Assembly: GCA_019671005.1 (NCBI GenBank)
Contig: CM033745.1
Location: 36,997,834-37,061,833, forward strand
Length of the DNA stretch: 64,000 bases
Direction of reading: 5' to 3'
DNA from: Hibiscus mutabilis
Lineage: Eukaryota; Streptophyta; Magnoliopsida; Malvales; Malvaceae
Part shown: positions 35,781-46,809 of the stretch, in pieces
Position numbering within the stretch: the stretch's first letter is position 1
Layout: each line of letters begins with the position of its first letter
Notes under the pieces: model-generated
What the model saw: the letters and a program-made list of their open reading frames with translations, nothing else
Databases searched by the model: none
What the model was told of the DNA's origin: nothing
Translations under genes and position numbers: made by a program

Positions 35781-37860
35781 TTAGATGTTTTGAGAAGATG
35801 ATGGGTAAGATTCTGTTTGGAAGTATGGTTAGTCTAGATTTTGAAGAAGTTGGATTTGGTTTTCTTCTTCTTCTTTTTATTTGATTATGAGTGGGGGTTT
35901 GACAGTTCGGGGATTGGGTTTGTATATCTTAGTTTCTGTTGGGTGATGAATATTTCAGCTATATTATCATGGGGTATTATTTTAATCTCTCTAATAATTG
36001 ATTAAAAAACCATTCACTTTTCATTGTTAATTTGACATCTGTTGGCAAAGGTTATATCATTTTATGCTTGTAACACTTCACAGATTAATCCTTGAGAAGA
36101 AAAAGTGAAATTTCCTCCAAATAAAATATTGTTTAGGAATTAGGATGGAAGTATTTGAGTCAATTCTGGTAATGGCTTTGATGTTGAAAATACAATTTCC
36201 GAGGATGGTTTTGATGAAGAAAACATACTTTTTGATGATATATCTATCTATCAAATACAAATATGTTGTCCCTTTTTTTGTGTTTGTAATAGTTTTGATG
36301 ATAAAAATAAGGTTCACCATTTCAACGGTATTCAGATTGTCGATTTTTGTTGAAATAAAAACAGTATCGAGTTCTATTTGATTTCAGGAAATGATTTTTC
36401 ATTATCTATCTATTTATTTATTAAAATTGAAACACATAAATAAAAATATAAAATTCATTTTTTATTTTCTTATAATAGTTTAAAGGTGATTACAATGGGT
36501 AGTATATATTAATATATATTCTTAACCTTTTGACAATGCATACACTTTGCAGATATTGCGATTGAATTCGGATTTTCTAGGATGAACATGAGAACATCAT
36601 CTGCTTTTTTTATTAGGACCACTCTATCAACAAAGTTAAATAATAATTAAATAACTTAGAATATTCGAGAGAGAGGTTTGGGCTTTGGAGACGGGAGCAA
36701 GACTTTTCATTACCTCTTTCGAATCATCTTATTATATGAGATATGATTTGAGACGGAGCCAAAATCAAATATAAAGAGATTAAATTATTGAGTTTAAAAA
36801 AAAAGACTTATTATTAAGTACTTTAAACTCAAAATTCAGAGACAAAACATAACTTATTTAATACTTAAATTTATAGAGACATGCATAGCTATTAGATCAA
36901 AAATTAAAGGGTGAGGACGCACTCTTCTTTAGTTTTGTTCCTGTTTTATTAAATACTTAATATAAAATATTATATTTTTAACAGAAATCAAATTACTATT
37001 GTTAGTTTCTTGTGATTTATGACAAGGGTCTAGTTACTTTTCGATCCCATAAACTTCTATCCTATGATATGATCTTTGAAATATATGAGAAAGATAAATC
37101 GGAATTACTCGTATCAATATATCATTTCTGATGGCTTGTAGCTGTAATTGGTTGTATATACACAAAAACCCATGGATCATGTGACGGTTCTCTTGAAAAT
37201 GTTGAAGAGGAGAAAGTAAGTAGGTGAATAACACATGATCGTGTGGTTCCAATGTGAAGCCTTAATTAAAAGGAGAAAGTCAAATACATCACCTTTTCCT
37301 GCATGCAAAGTTTTGAGCAAACTTCAAGGGACATGTGAGTATGAAATAAATCGCATTAAAAGATTTCTCAAGCCAATTACAAGTCAAATAGCTGAAATAA
37401 AGCTGTGATGAGATCAAATCCATTCAACTCTTCTTTTCCGTGATGCTATCACGTTAACTTGATAAGGTAAATTATACAAAACTAACAGTAATTTACATTT
37501 TAAATTATTGAATTTAATGTCTACTTTTATTTACATCATAAACCTTTAATTTTATCAAACTACATCATTCAATTTTGATTATTTATAAATTAAATTACTT
37601 ATATTAAAATTATTAAATAATTTGAATAAAAAATTAAAATTGACACTTAAACTTAATTTGAATTTTTTAAAGTTGAATAAATTTATAAAATTATGATTCA
37701 AGGTAAGTTTTTTTTATATATTAAATCGAGTTAAAAAATTAATTTTTTCGAGCTAAATCGAATTTTGGTCGATGAACCAACTTCTCAGACAACTAACAAG
37801 TAACAACTTTGTACGTGTTGATCATGTGGGTCGGCTAACATTGTATTATTTGTAGGCCGG
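35781..37860. other. Intergenic DNA downstream of PYL2
   Basis: Starts with the PYL2 3' untranslated region. It includes the second copy of the dispersed repeat at 36472-36587 and an AT-rich tract near 37480-37760. No gene recognised. Confidence 0.4.
36472..36587 (+). repeat. Dispersed repeat, copy 2
   Basis: Blocks TAATAGTTTAAAGGT, GATTACAA, TTCTTAACC, TTTTGACAA and CTAGGATGAAC occur in the same order and spacing as at 11406-11520. Confidence 0.6.
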
Positions 37861-37898
37861 TCTAGCTTAATAGCCCAGTACGCCTATTTTGTTGTAAT

Positions 37899-37996
37899 TG
37901 GGCCTTGGGCCGTTAAAGTATTGTCGCTTGTTCACCCCAAATATATTCGCTCCCTATCCGCCTATCCCATCTAGGGTTTTATTTTTCTATATATAG
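37899..37996 (+). promoter_or_regulatory. Promoter with two site II motifs, telo-box and TATA box
   Basis: TGGGCC occurs at 37899-37904 and 37906-37911. A telo-box (complement AAACCCTAG) lies at 37971-37979, and CTATATATAG at 37987-37996. In plants the pairing of site II elements with a telo-box is typical of ribosomal-protein, other translation/proliferation and snoRNA genes. The motifs are seen directly; the type of downstream gene is inferred. Confidence 0.6.
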
Positions 37997-38019
37997 TAAC
38001 GGTGAGCAGACAACGCCGT

Positions 38020-38900
38020 ATTCGGTGGTCGGCGATGGCCAAGAAGTGAGGTTAGGGGATTGCCGCTGGTAGTGAAACTAAGCGTCCTCGGATCCGAAAC
38101 GACTTTTCCGGTGGTTTTGAATTTACTGTTATTCTTTCCTTGTTCCTCATCGTAGCACGTATTATTGCGTAATAGAAATGAACGGGTATGGATATGGATA
38201 TGATGGCTTAAAAGTAAAAGGTCTGAGCAGGGAAGCTTATGGTGGTAGTCTGATAATGGCGTGGAAGGGGAGAGGGCCCCAGTCCTTGTTTGGAGTCATT
38301 GCATTGCGACTGTCGCAACCTCTCCTACAACAATGGGGTTGAAATAAAAGGCGTGGGCTGCGTTTTTAGTATTAAACGCTAGCCTAGACTTCTCCCAACA
38401 TTCATTTCTTTTCCCTTCTGGCTTTAACATCCTTCAGCTGCCTCTATTTCTCCCTTGCGTTGATCAAACCTTCATTGCTGATCCATTTTTATTTGTTTCC
38501 CCTTGTTGCGTCTTTTTTTTTTACTTATTTGCTCATTGCTGACCATTTGAACTTGTCATGATATGCAAATATGTTGTGGATTTGATGCAGGGCGTTGGGG
38601 CATGGCAACTAATGTTTTGCTTGAAGCTTGTAATGGAGAAATTTCGTCAACAAGAACATTGATCGTATCATGCATGTGTAAAGAGGGTATGGTCCATGAT
38701 TCTCTCGTTTCATACTGAAAGGGTAACTGCAAAGCAGCCATTAAACCCATATTTTAGGTGTTGTAAAATGTCCTTGTTGCATGATGTTTACGATGAATCT
38801 AACCATTGGAAGATCTGGATGGTAACAAATTCCTTTTGATCATGTCATTGATTTTATATATTTATAGTGTGTGTATACCACATGTATTACAATAATGCAA
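38020..38900 (+). other. Putative transcription unit without recognisable product
   Basis: Directly downstream of the site II/telo-box promoter. The first ATG (38035) gives MAKK followed by a stop, so either a frameshift destroyed a short reading frame or the RNA is non-coding. A likely splice acceptor (TTTGATGCAG before GGCGTTGG, about 38590) suggests at least two exons. The unit converges on the ferrochelatase gene. I recognise no protein or snoRNA family with confidence. Confidence 0.35.
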
Positions 38901-39020
38901 AATCATTGAGACAAAGCTTTCTGGTTCAAAGCAAGTTGCTCTAAATCTGTGTGTAAGTCAAAATCCAAGAGGAGAATTGATCCTGTAGTCGTGATGAACA
39001 TAAGCTTTCTTTAATCTTCA

Positions 39021-41896
39021 CTAAAAGAGGCCATTCCTAAATGCAAGTACCACCCTTGGTGTCAACAGCAAAAGGAATGCCAGGATTGAACCAAAGAAAA
39101 TTTTGACAACGTAACTTAAGGGGTCGTATTCGGTCTCTTCAGCATTGTCTGTTGAGGTCGACATGGCTTTTGCTGATGGCAGAGCTTCGACTACAGCATC
39201 AGCTAGGTCGGTGATGAACAAAGAGTTGCAACCAAGAGCAGGCACACGGCCCCAATTCTCTATGCCGGATTCCAGAGCTAAATCTTTATATTCCATGTCA
39301 ATCTCTTCAAGTGTCTCTATGTGTTCGCTGACAAAGCTGGAATTTGAGATGGAAGAAGTTAATTTTCACTACACAATCGAGCGTTTGAAGCAAACTCTAG
39401 AACAAAATCTGAAGCAAACTCTAGAACAAAATCTTTGAACCGAACAATGTACCTTACTGGGACGGCTAGAAGCTTCACTCCTTTCTGGCCAATCTCGACA
39501 AGAACTTCATCGGTGTAGGGCTTCAGCCATTGGACAGGTCCAACTCGACTCTGGAAGGATATCATGAAGAATAAATTTGAGCATAATAGTTACGTGTTAT
39601 CGAAGTGAAAGCAGAAACTTGGTTCTAAAATCAACCTGGTAAGCAAGGGTATGATCGTTTCCGATCCCTCTAGCTTTCAGCTCTTGCATAATTAAGTAGA
39701 TGCAGTCCTCCATTTGGTCTTTGTAAGGATCCCAGCATCCTCAACATAACTGACAGGTACCCCATGGGCACTAAAAAATATCATGACCTGAAATTTGAAG
39801 GATTATTAGAATTGCAGTAAAGTCTATTAAAGGAGGACCATAATTCAAGATTATCAAATTATAATTAATGAATTTGTGCATCAAAAAGTACACAAAGTAA
39901 CCAAACCAACCTCTTCGGGCTTTGCAAATTTACCCAATTCTTTCTCAATTAAGTCAGCCATAGACCGAATATAACCTTGTTGTTGATACCACGAAAGAAT
40001 GACAGAAACAGGTAGTCTTGATAAATATGCATCTTCCCTGAAATTTAACCCACAGCCATTTATGAAGGAGTTTGCTAATGGATAGTTTAGTGCAAAACAA
40101 ATTATTAAAACCTACTCGAATATACGTTGAAGAACTCGGATGCTGGACCCAGTTGTGGAGATGGAGAACTGAGGATATAATGGCAGCACAACAAGCTTTG
40201 TTATTCCGTCTAGCTTAATCTGTTCCATAAAATAAAGGATAAGCAATATATACTCAATGTACTTTGGAGATGGATCATTCAGTGTTAAAACGGATAGTTC
40301 CTTATAAAACGAGAGGTTTAACTTCAAATTATATGAATTATGATGGCACAGTCATATAATGCCAAGAACTTGCATAAAGACATGCCACTGTATTCATATA
40401 TTACTCAAACTCAAAGTGTGAGTTAAGGAAATGGACATGTCTAATTTTTTAAAAAGTTTTTCGCCTACTTCGGTGGATCTTTGGAGGGTCATCCCATACC
40501 CATATCAAGAGTTGCATCAGATGTGGATACTTAAAGAAAAAGACTAGATTTATCCATTATGAAACGACTTGATCAACTTAACAATAAACCCTGAATATAG
40601 CCTAAAGAAATTGCAATAGATCATTCCTGGATAAATTCATCAGTACTTCTGAAGAAATTGAACACCAAGCAACTTTGAATGACTATCAAAGCCCCAAACC
40701 TGTTCAATTGCCTCCTCAGTGAATGGAAACCAATACCGCATTCCAACATATAAATTGGCACGCACATTCTTAGCCTCCAAAGCCATTCTAAGAGCATCCG
40801 CCTGCAACAAATTCTTCATGCTATAAATACACTAATAAAATGCAAACAAAAGCTTCACCATAAAGCATAAATCGGAAACATGGTTCACTTCAGAACAAAT
40901 AGAAAGAACAAAAGCTTCAAGCTAAGTGCTTCCACCTACAACAAATCCTTGAAGCTATAAAGACACTTACCAAAAGCAAACAACAAAAATTTGCCACAAA
41001 CCATGACACAGTAACATCATTCACTGTATTAAATATCCATACAAAAAGGGACAATTGATCCAGTTCTATACAACACTAGCCTAGAAGAAGAAAGTAACAT
41101 GTCAATTTCTACAACAAAGGGATTTCATTTTTACCTGTTCATCAGTTATTTTGCGTAAAGGCGAACCGCCACCAATGGCAGCATACCCTTCTTTGCTCTT
41201 GGGAGCTCGGAGAACAGTTATCAACTTTGCCAACGGTTGTTGAAGAAACCTTAACAACAACCGAGGCAGCCGAATAATATCCTACATAAACAAAGATTAT
41301 CACCATCAGCACACCATTGAAACTAAACATAAGACCCCAGAAATGTTCATACAAATAGCATACAAAAGGAGCAAGAAGACCAACATACAGGATCAGCAAA
41401 CAAGTTGTACAAAAAGGGTTGAACATCATTAAGAGTCTCTGGATCTCCAAGGTTCAAAAGTAGGACCCCAAGCTTCTCCTCCGCAGCGTGTGAGTAATGA
41501 GATTCCGCAACACTTTCAGGGAAAGTGCAAACCCCCACCGCACAATTCGTTTGTGAGTTCAGATTTCTCTTCTGAACCGGCCCAATACTGAGATTTGACC
41601 CTTTGAGAACGCCATGAGTTTGAGTATTCGATTCAGAGCTTGAGATCATAAGGGGCTTCGGTGAAGGTTTATCAACACCATTAAGACCCTCAGAGGCAAT
41701 AAATCTGCGCCGAGGAATCGACCTGAAACAAGAAAAATAAAGAAACTAGCAAGTTATTAGGACCTAAAACTCATTCACAAAAGCAAAATATAAACCTTTG
41801 ATTAAACCCCAAAAAATACAAAGAACAAAGGGCTGACCTTGAAAATCTATAACTGTAACTGCAAAGACTGGAACCAGATAAAGATGCTGTCTCCAT
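39021..41896 (-). CDS. Ferrochelatase, plastid, nine exons, 1-nt frameshift in exon 7
   Basis: The last enzyme of heme synthesis, inserting Fe2+ into protoporphyrin IX in plastids. Exons on the minus strand: 41896-41838, 41722-41389, 41281-41135, 40801-40700, 40219-40116, 40037-39911, 39787-39636, 39550-39453, 39336-39021, all with GT-AG borders. An N-terminal transit-like region precedes KLGVLLLNLGDPET. Next come AAIGGGSPLRKIT, VLPLYPQFSISTTGSS, FFSAHGVPVSYV (catalytic His), LAYQSRVGPVQWLKPYT and ESGIENWGRVPAL. The C-terminal helix FFGSILAFLLLL is the LHC-like tail of type-2 plant ferrochelatase. Lengths sum to 1439 nt, one short of 480 codons. The missing base is in the G-run at 39731-39733 (AGDPYKD expected), which breaks the C-terminal third. 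One Ser codon usual in KGVKSLLAVPV is also absent. Sequence error or real mutation. Confidence 0.88.
39388..39435. repeat. 24-bp direct duplication in ferrochelatase intron 8
   Basis: The unit GAAGCAAACTCTAGAACAAAATCT occurs twice head to tail within the intron between exons 8 and 9. It does not touch the splice sites. Confidence 0.8.
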
Positions 41897-42142
41897 GGTT
41901 TTGATCTGAAAAACTCTCTTTTTTTTGAATTGAGGGTGCAATAGAAAATTGGGAGTTAGGTGGATTGGGAGAGATTCTTGTATGGGTTAGTTGAGAAGGA
42001 AAAGACGAAACGTTCAAACGTATCCTTAAAGTCAAACCTAACCACACCGCACTTTTCACCTCCATTTAAGCGTTCAAAGGGAGGCTTTAAATTGGACGGA
42101 GGCGGTTCTTCCCATTTTATACTTCTCTTCATTTTTTATTTA

Positions 42143-43094
42143 GGAAAACTATCCAGTGACCACCTAACTATTGGTCGCGACCTGTTTTGATCACCAAATT
42201 AAAAAATTTAAAATTTAACAACTCAACTATTTAAATAGATCTATTTTGACCACCGGCCGTTAAAATCGAACGGAAATGTGACATGGTAGTTAAAGTAAAA
42301 TTTGTATAATTACACTTTTAGTCCCTTTTAATTATATATTATATCAATTTGGTCCTAATTTTAATTTAATTAAATAATATTAATCAACTAATCAGATAAC
42401 GACACGTGTCACAACCCTATTGGATGAATTTATTTTAATTTTTAATTTAATTTATTTAATATTATATATATATATTAAAATCAAATTTCTTTTCATTTAA
42501 ATTGAATATTTGATATACGTATTTTTATATATCTCATGTGATCCATGCTCAAGTCTCCTCTCAAACATTTTTCTTCTTTTTTCCCTAGCACTTACTTTAT
42601 TATAAGATATATATAGAATGATGTATTTTACATCACAAAGAAGTAGTTGTTCAAGTGGTTAAGCCTTAGCTTTTCCCAAGGTTAAGGGTTCAAACCACAC
42701 CATGGCCATATTTCCTTCTCTTGAATTTTCCTTTAACCAGGTAGTGGCACGTGTCACCACCTGATTGAAGGCATATATATTTAATATTAAACTAAATTAA
42801 AATAAATTTATCCAATAGGGTGGTATCACGTGTCGTTATCTGATTAGTTGATTAATTTTATTTAATTAAATTAAAATTAGGACCAAATTGATATAATATA
42901 TAATTAAAAGGGACTAAAAGTGTAATTATATAATTTTTACTTTAACTGTCACATCACATTTTCGTTAAATTTTAACAGTCGGTAGTCAAAATAGGCCTGT
43001 TTAAATAGTTAGATGGTCAAATTTTGAATTTTTTAGTTGGATGGTCAAAACAGGTCGCGACCAATAGTTGGGGTGGTCACTATGATAGTTTTCC
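42143..43094. mobile_element. MULE-type TIR element with perfect 9-bp target duplication
   Basis: The ends GGAAAACTATC and GATAGTTTTCC are exact inverses. Inverted arms of about 350 bp follow (shared blocks include GTCGCGACCTGTTTTGA, TATTTTGACCACC, TTACACTTTTAGTCCC and ATTAGGACCAAATTGATAT in complementary forms). TTTTATTTA flanks both sides (42134-42142 and 43095-43103), the 9-bp duplication expected for Mutator-like elements. It has no transposase. The centre holds a tRNA-like segment. A related single arm lies at 60806-60991. Confidence 0.85.
42641..42735 (+). mobile_element. tRNA-like/SINE segment inside the MULE-type element
   Basis: A box A match (TGTTCAAGTGG, 42648-42658) is followed 27 bases later by a perfect box B core (GGTTCAAACC, 42687-42696), giving normal tRNA promoter spacing. 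The downstream CATGGCC and pyrimidine-rich tail resemble a tRNA-derived SINE. I could not complete a cloverleaf by eye, so a tRNA gene is less likely than a SINE or tRNA-like fragment. Confidence 0.5.
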
Positions 43095-43103
43095 TTTTAT
43101 TTA

Positions 43104-43489
43104 TTCGTAGTAAACTACGGTTTTTTTCACTCAACTTCTCTCGATTCTATTTTGGTCATTCAATTTTTGAAATTTTGATTTGTTACTCAAGTTTCAAAAT
43201 TTCTTTTTTATCAAAACTTTTTAGTAAACTTATGCAAAAGGCCCTCAAAATGCCCTCTCTCAAAATTTTGCTCCTTTTGATTTACCTGACATTGAAGTAT
43301 TTTCTTTCAAATTTGAATGAAGATTGGAGAGGTCGAGAAGGAGGAAACAAACACTATATTCGATTAGAGTCACTAGGAACACCCTATTCTTTCCTTTAAA
43401 ATTTCTCTTTCCTTTCCCTCTAGGTAGGATTAAGATTAGATAGAAATTGTAAAAAAAACATATAAAGTAATTGCTTTTATTTATATTTA

Positions 43490-43524
<35 letters not shown>

Positions 43525-43772
43525 GTTCAACGATTTATAAATTTAAATGCCCATTTTTAAGAATACCACACAATATTCAATAATTAACAAATATAAGGAG
43601 ATTGACTAAATGGATTAAATTATTACTGAAATCATAAGAATGTTTTGACATAATTATATTATTTATGAATAGAGGAAGGACCGAATAATAATATAAATTA
43701 AATCAATACATATAAAAATGATTTAAATCTATTTATGGAAATCAATTGCATAGCATTTTAAAATGAAAAAAA
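43104..43772. other. AT-rich spacer with (TAA)n microsatellite
   Basis: A run of about ten AAT units lies at 43491-43522. No gene recognised. Confidence 0.5.
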
Positions 43773-44018
43773 GTTTGATGCACAATCCTTGTAAACAAAT
43801 GTTTACACGTGCTTTTCAAATTTAGGGGTTAGGAGTTTAGTTTAAGGTTAAAAGTTTAGGGGTTTAAGTTGTAAGGTTTAAAATTTAAGGTTAGTATTTA
43901 GAATTTAGGGTTTAGAGTTTAGGGTTTAAAGTAATAGGGTTAAGAAATATTTGTGTTTTATAAAGTAAAAATACATACTTATGTAAAATTAGTTTTACAC
44001 AGACTGTGTATTAAAGTT
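43773..44018. mobile_element. MITE with TTTAGGG-like interior tract
   Basis: Inverted ends (GTTTGATGCACA..CTTGTAAAC and complement of GTTTTACACAGACTGTGTATTAAA) surround about 120 bases of GGTTTAGGG/TTTAGGGT-type units. The outer arm matches 6857-6885 inverted. The telomere-like units are irregular, so this is not a telomeric array. Confidence 0.5.
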
Positions 44019-44671
44019 TTACCTTTTAAAATATAGGGTGAGTTGAGATAAAACCAAATAATTCCTTGTTTTCTTTTTCTTATGCATGTCGCAAGCATGT
44101 TTGTCTCTCACTACTCTCTTCATGTTTCTCCATTATTCTTCCAAAATACTCATGTACAATTATCTTTTAAAGAATTAAATATAATAAAGAAAGCCACTCT
44201 AGTGTATTGCCACCGAATTCTTTTTTATAGGACCATTCTGTGTTCTCCGCTGTAATGGTTATTCCGACCATAAATATTAAGAATATAATTGCATAGATTG
44301 TTGTAGTAATCTATTATTATTATTATTATTACTATTACACTCCACAACAAGATATTTATATAAGTTCAAAAAATATACTAAATTCAACAAGCGATCAATA
44401 TGAAAAAAATAATAATATTCATCTTAAAAAATCGAGTTTATTTTTTATTTTCTTTCCCTCTTTAAAATTTTGGACTTCAACAAGAAAAAGGAGCTAACTT
44501 TACGAGGATCCTTAATAGTGTGCGTTTCATCTTCATCTCTTGATTAACTTCAAGAAAAGCTCAAGAACACTTTCAATCGTGAGGATGGAGACAAACGAGA
44601 TTTTAAAAAGATTAATAAAATAACATAAGTTTGCATACATTTTTTCATTACTTGTATTTATGTTATGTCTT
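44019..44671. other. Spacer left of second Tat-type element
   Basis: An (ATT)n run lies at 44311-44331. No coding frame recognised. It ends with GTCTT (44667-44671), the left target duplication of the next element. Confidence 0.5.
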
Positions 44672-46809
44672 TACAATCACTAATTTTGTTCGGGATAAAT
44701 TTTTTTACTTCGTTTTATAATAATGAGCTTATATGGGCTGTTGTTTTATAATTAACCATATATATATATATGTATGTGGCTATTGTTAAAATCCAAAAGC
44801 AAAAAATATTACTATTAGTATGTGTCTTATTAACTATATATGTGTATGTTGCTACTTGAAAAACCAAAAAAATGATTAATTATTAGTTCTCTTTTAATTA
44901 GATCTTTATATATATAGGTTGTTATTTGCTATCATATTATCATATGTTATGTTTTTAAGACCAAAAATTACTAAGTTATATATATGTCACCATATCATTG
45001 TTATAATTTAATATGTTATTGTTCATTTGAAAAACCCAAAAACACAAAAAATATATTACTAGTATTATATAATTATATATATATGTTTTGTTAGATATTA
45101 TCTATATAAACCCAATAATATTTTAGGTTATAGTAGTGTTATTAGTTCGGTTCCCTATGATTATATATTACCATATATCATTATTGTCATTACATTATCA
45201 TTTATTATTACTATTATTATTATTATTATTATTATTATCAGTATATATTACTTCTATTGAATAATCACCAGAAAAGAATTTAAAAATTATAAACTATATT
45301 GTCTTATAACAAACAACCCATGTTTAAATAAACAAAGCCCAACTTTAATTTAAAATAAACAGTCCATTTACAAGCCCGGAATTATTAATTACATATATAC
45401 ATATTCGGCCCAATAAAGCCCAACTAACTAAAACTTAATTTGATAACCAAAGAAAAACCCTAATACATCCGTCCTTTCTTGCAGCCGCCTAATCCCAACC
45501 GTTAGATCTAGATGAGATCTGACGGTCCAGATTCAGAGGATAAAGGCCCTTCCACTTCTTCATGCGCCATGCGCTGACTCATCAGCTTCTTCACTCACGC
45601 ATGACATGTATGCATCAGACTCATCATCTTCCCAATCGCGTGGAGCAAACCACCTAACCCTTCGGCTACCGTCATCCTTTGCCTCCACCAATAGCCACCA
45701 ACACCTTGCTCTCCAAGTTGCTACTCTCTCTGGTCCCCTCCTCCTCATCGACCGCCATGCATGCAAGAGAGAAAATAAAAATAACAACAATATCAAAAGC
45801 AAATCACAATATCAGACATTTCAGAAATAAACCAGATCAGAAACAAAAGTAACCAATGGCAGATTTTGATGTATTTTTATATATGTAAATCCATTGTAAT
45901 ATTCGGTTATAAGAACCGAAACCCCAAACATTGTAAAGAAGAAACGGGCATATTCAGAGAAGCAATACAAAAATGAGACTTTCTAAGGTATCATTTTCTT
46001 CCTTGTCATTTCGAAGCATATTATAAAAAACATAAGAAGCTAGGGTTTAGAGTTTACCCCGCGTCGTTTCGCCTTTCCCTTGTGTCTGTTCCTCTTCCTT
46101 GCCGGTGACAAGCCTACCGGCCTCCCTAAGGCCGTACACGGTGAATCAGTAAGGAGGCAGACCAAAAGTGGAGGTTCTGTTTTTTGAAAAAGAAGGGTTC
46201 CGATTTGTTTTTTCTTAGATCTAAAGGGGTTCAGTTGTTCTTTAGGAAAATTGGTGGTTGGTTTTGAAATTAGGGAGGCAAAAGGAGTTGTTTGACGGCG
46301 GTTTTGGATTCGCCGGCCGTCAGCGAGCGACAAACGACGCGACAGAGCATCATTGGGTTCTGGGTTTTGCTTCGATGAATGACGCTATTCATCAGAGCTC
46401 CAAAGGACGAGAGAGAGAGAGTGAGGAGGTTTTTAGAGTGTTTTTGGATGAAAAAGGGCTAAACATTTACTCTTCCTGCAAAATAAGTAGCTTTTATACT
46501 CGTTATAAAAATGGCAATGGTTTAATTACCTCATTAGACCCCTCCGCCCCACCTTAATAGCGCCTGAAGGGATTCCGCATGGGTAAATTGCGTTATGAGC
46601 CCCTACGCATGGGATAATCACAATAGCAAGCCATTTCGTCTTTTTTAATTATGTCTCTGGTCCCTGTTGTTTTCAAACCATTTGTGATTTCATCCCCGTT
46701 TTGTTTTCTTAAAATCCGGCCCTTAATTTTGAGATTTGTTCAGTTTGGCCCTTTTCTAGTGATTAAAAACCTTTTTATTTATTTCTTTTTCATGCATTTT
46801 ATTTTCCCA
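44672..46809 (+). repeat. 5' LTR (3'-truncated) of the second Tat-type element
   Basis: Matches 51944-52383 and 54024-55670 in order. Similarity stops abruptly after CATGCATTTTATTTTCC, where the 3' LTR continues for another 1.8 kb to GTCGCTACA. Contains an (ATT)n run at 45209-45238 and the hairpin at 45498-45526. Short open frames here (such as 45560-45802) are repeated in both LTR copies but look like no known protein. Confidence 0.75.
45498..45526. repeat. LTR hairpin, 5' copy
   Basis: Arms ACCGTTAGATCT and AGATCTGACGGT are separated by five bases. One mismatch. Counterpart at 54394-54422. Confidence 0.7.

Noticed and set aside
42641..42735. Functional tRNA gene
   Set aside because: Box A and box B are present but I could not build acceptor and anticodon stems, and the segment sits inside a transposon.
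43850..43950. Interstitial telomere array (TTTAGGG)n
   Set aside because: Units are irregular and bounded by inverted repeats of a MITE.
45560..45802. Small conserved protein repeated at 54456-54698
   Set aside because: The two frames are similar only because they lie in two copies of the same LTR; no protein family is recognised and substitutions do not favour codon third positions by eye.
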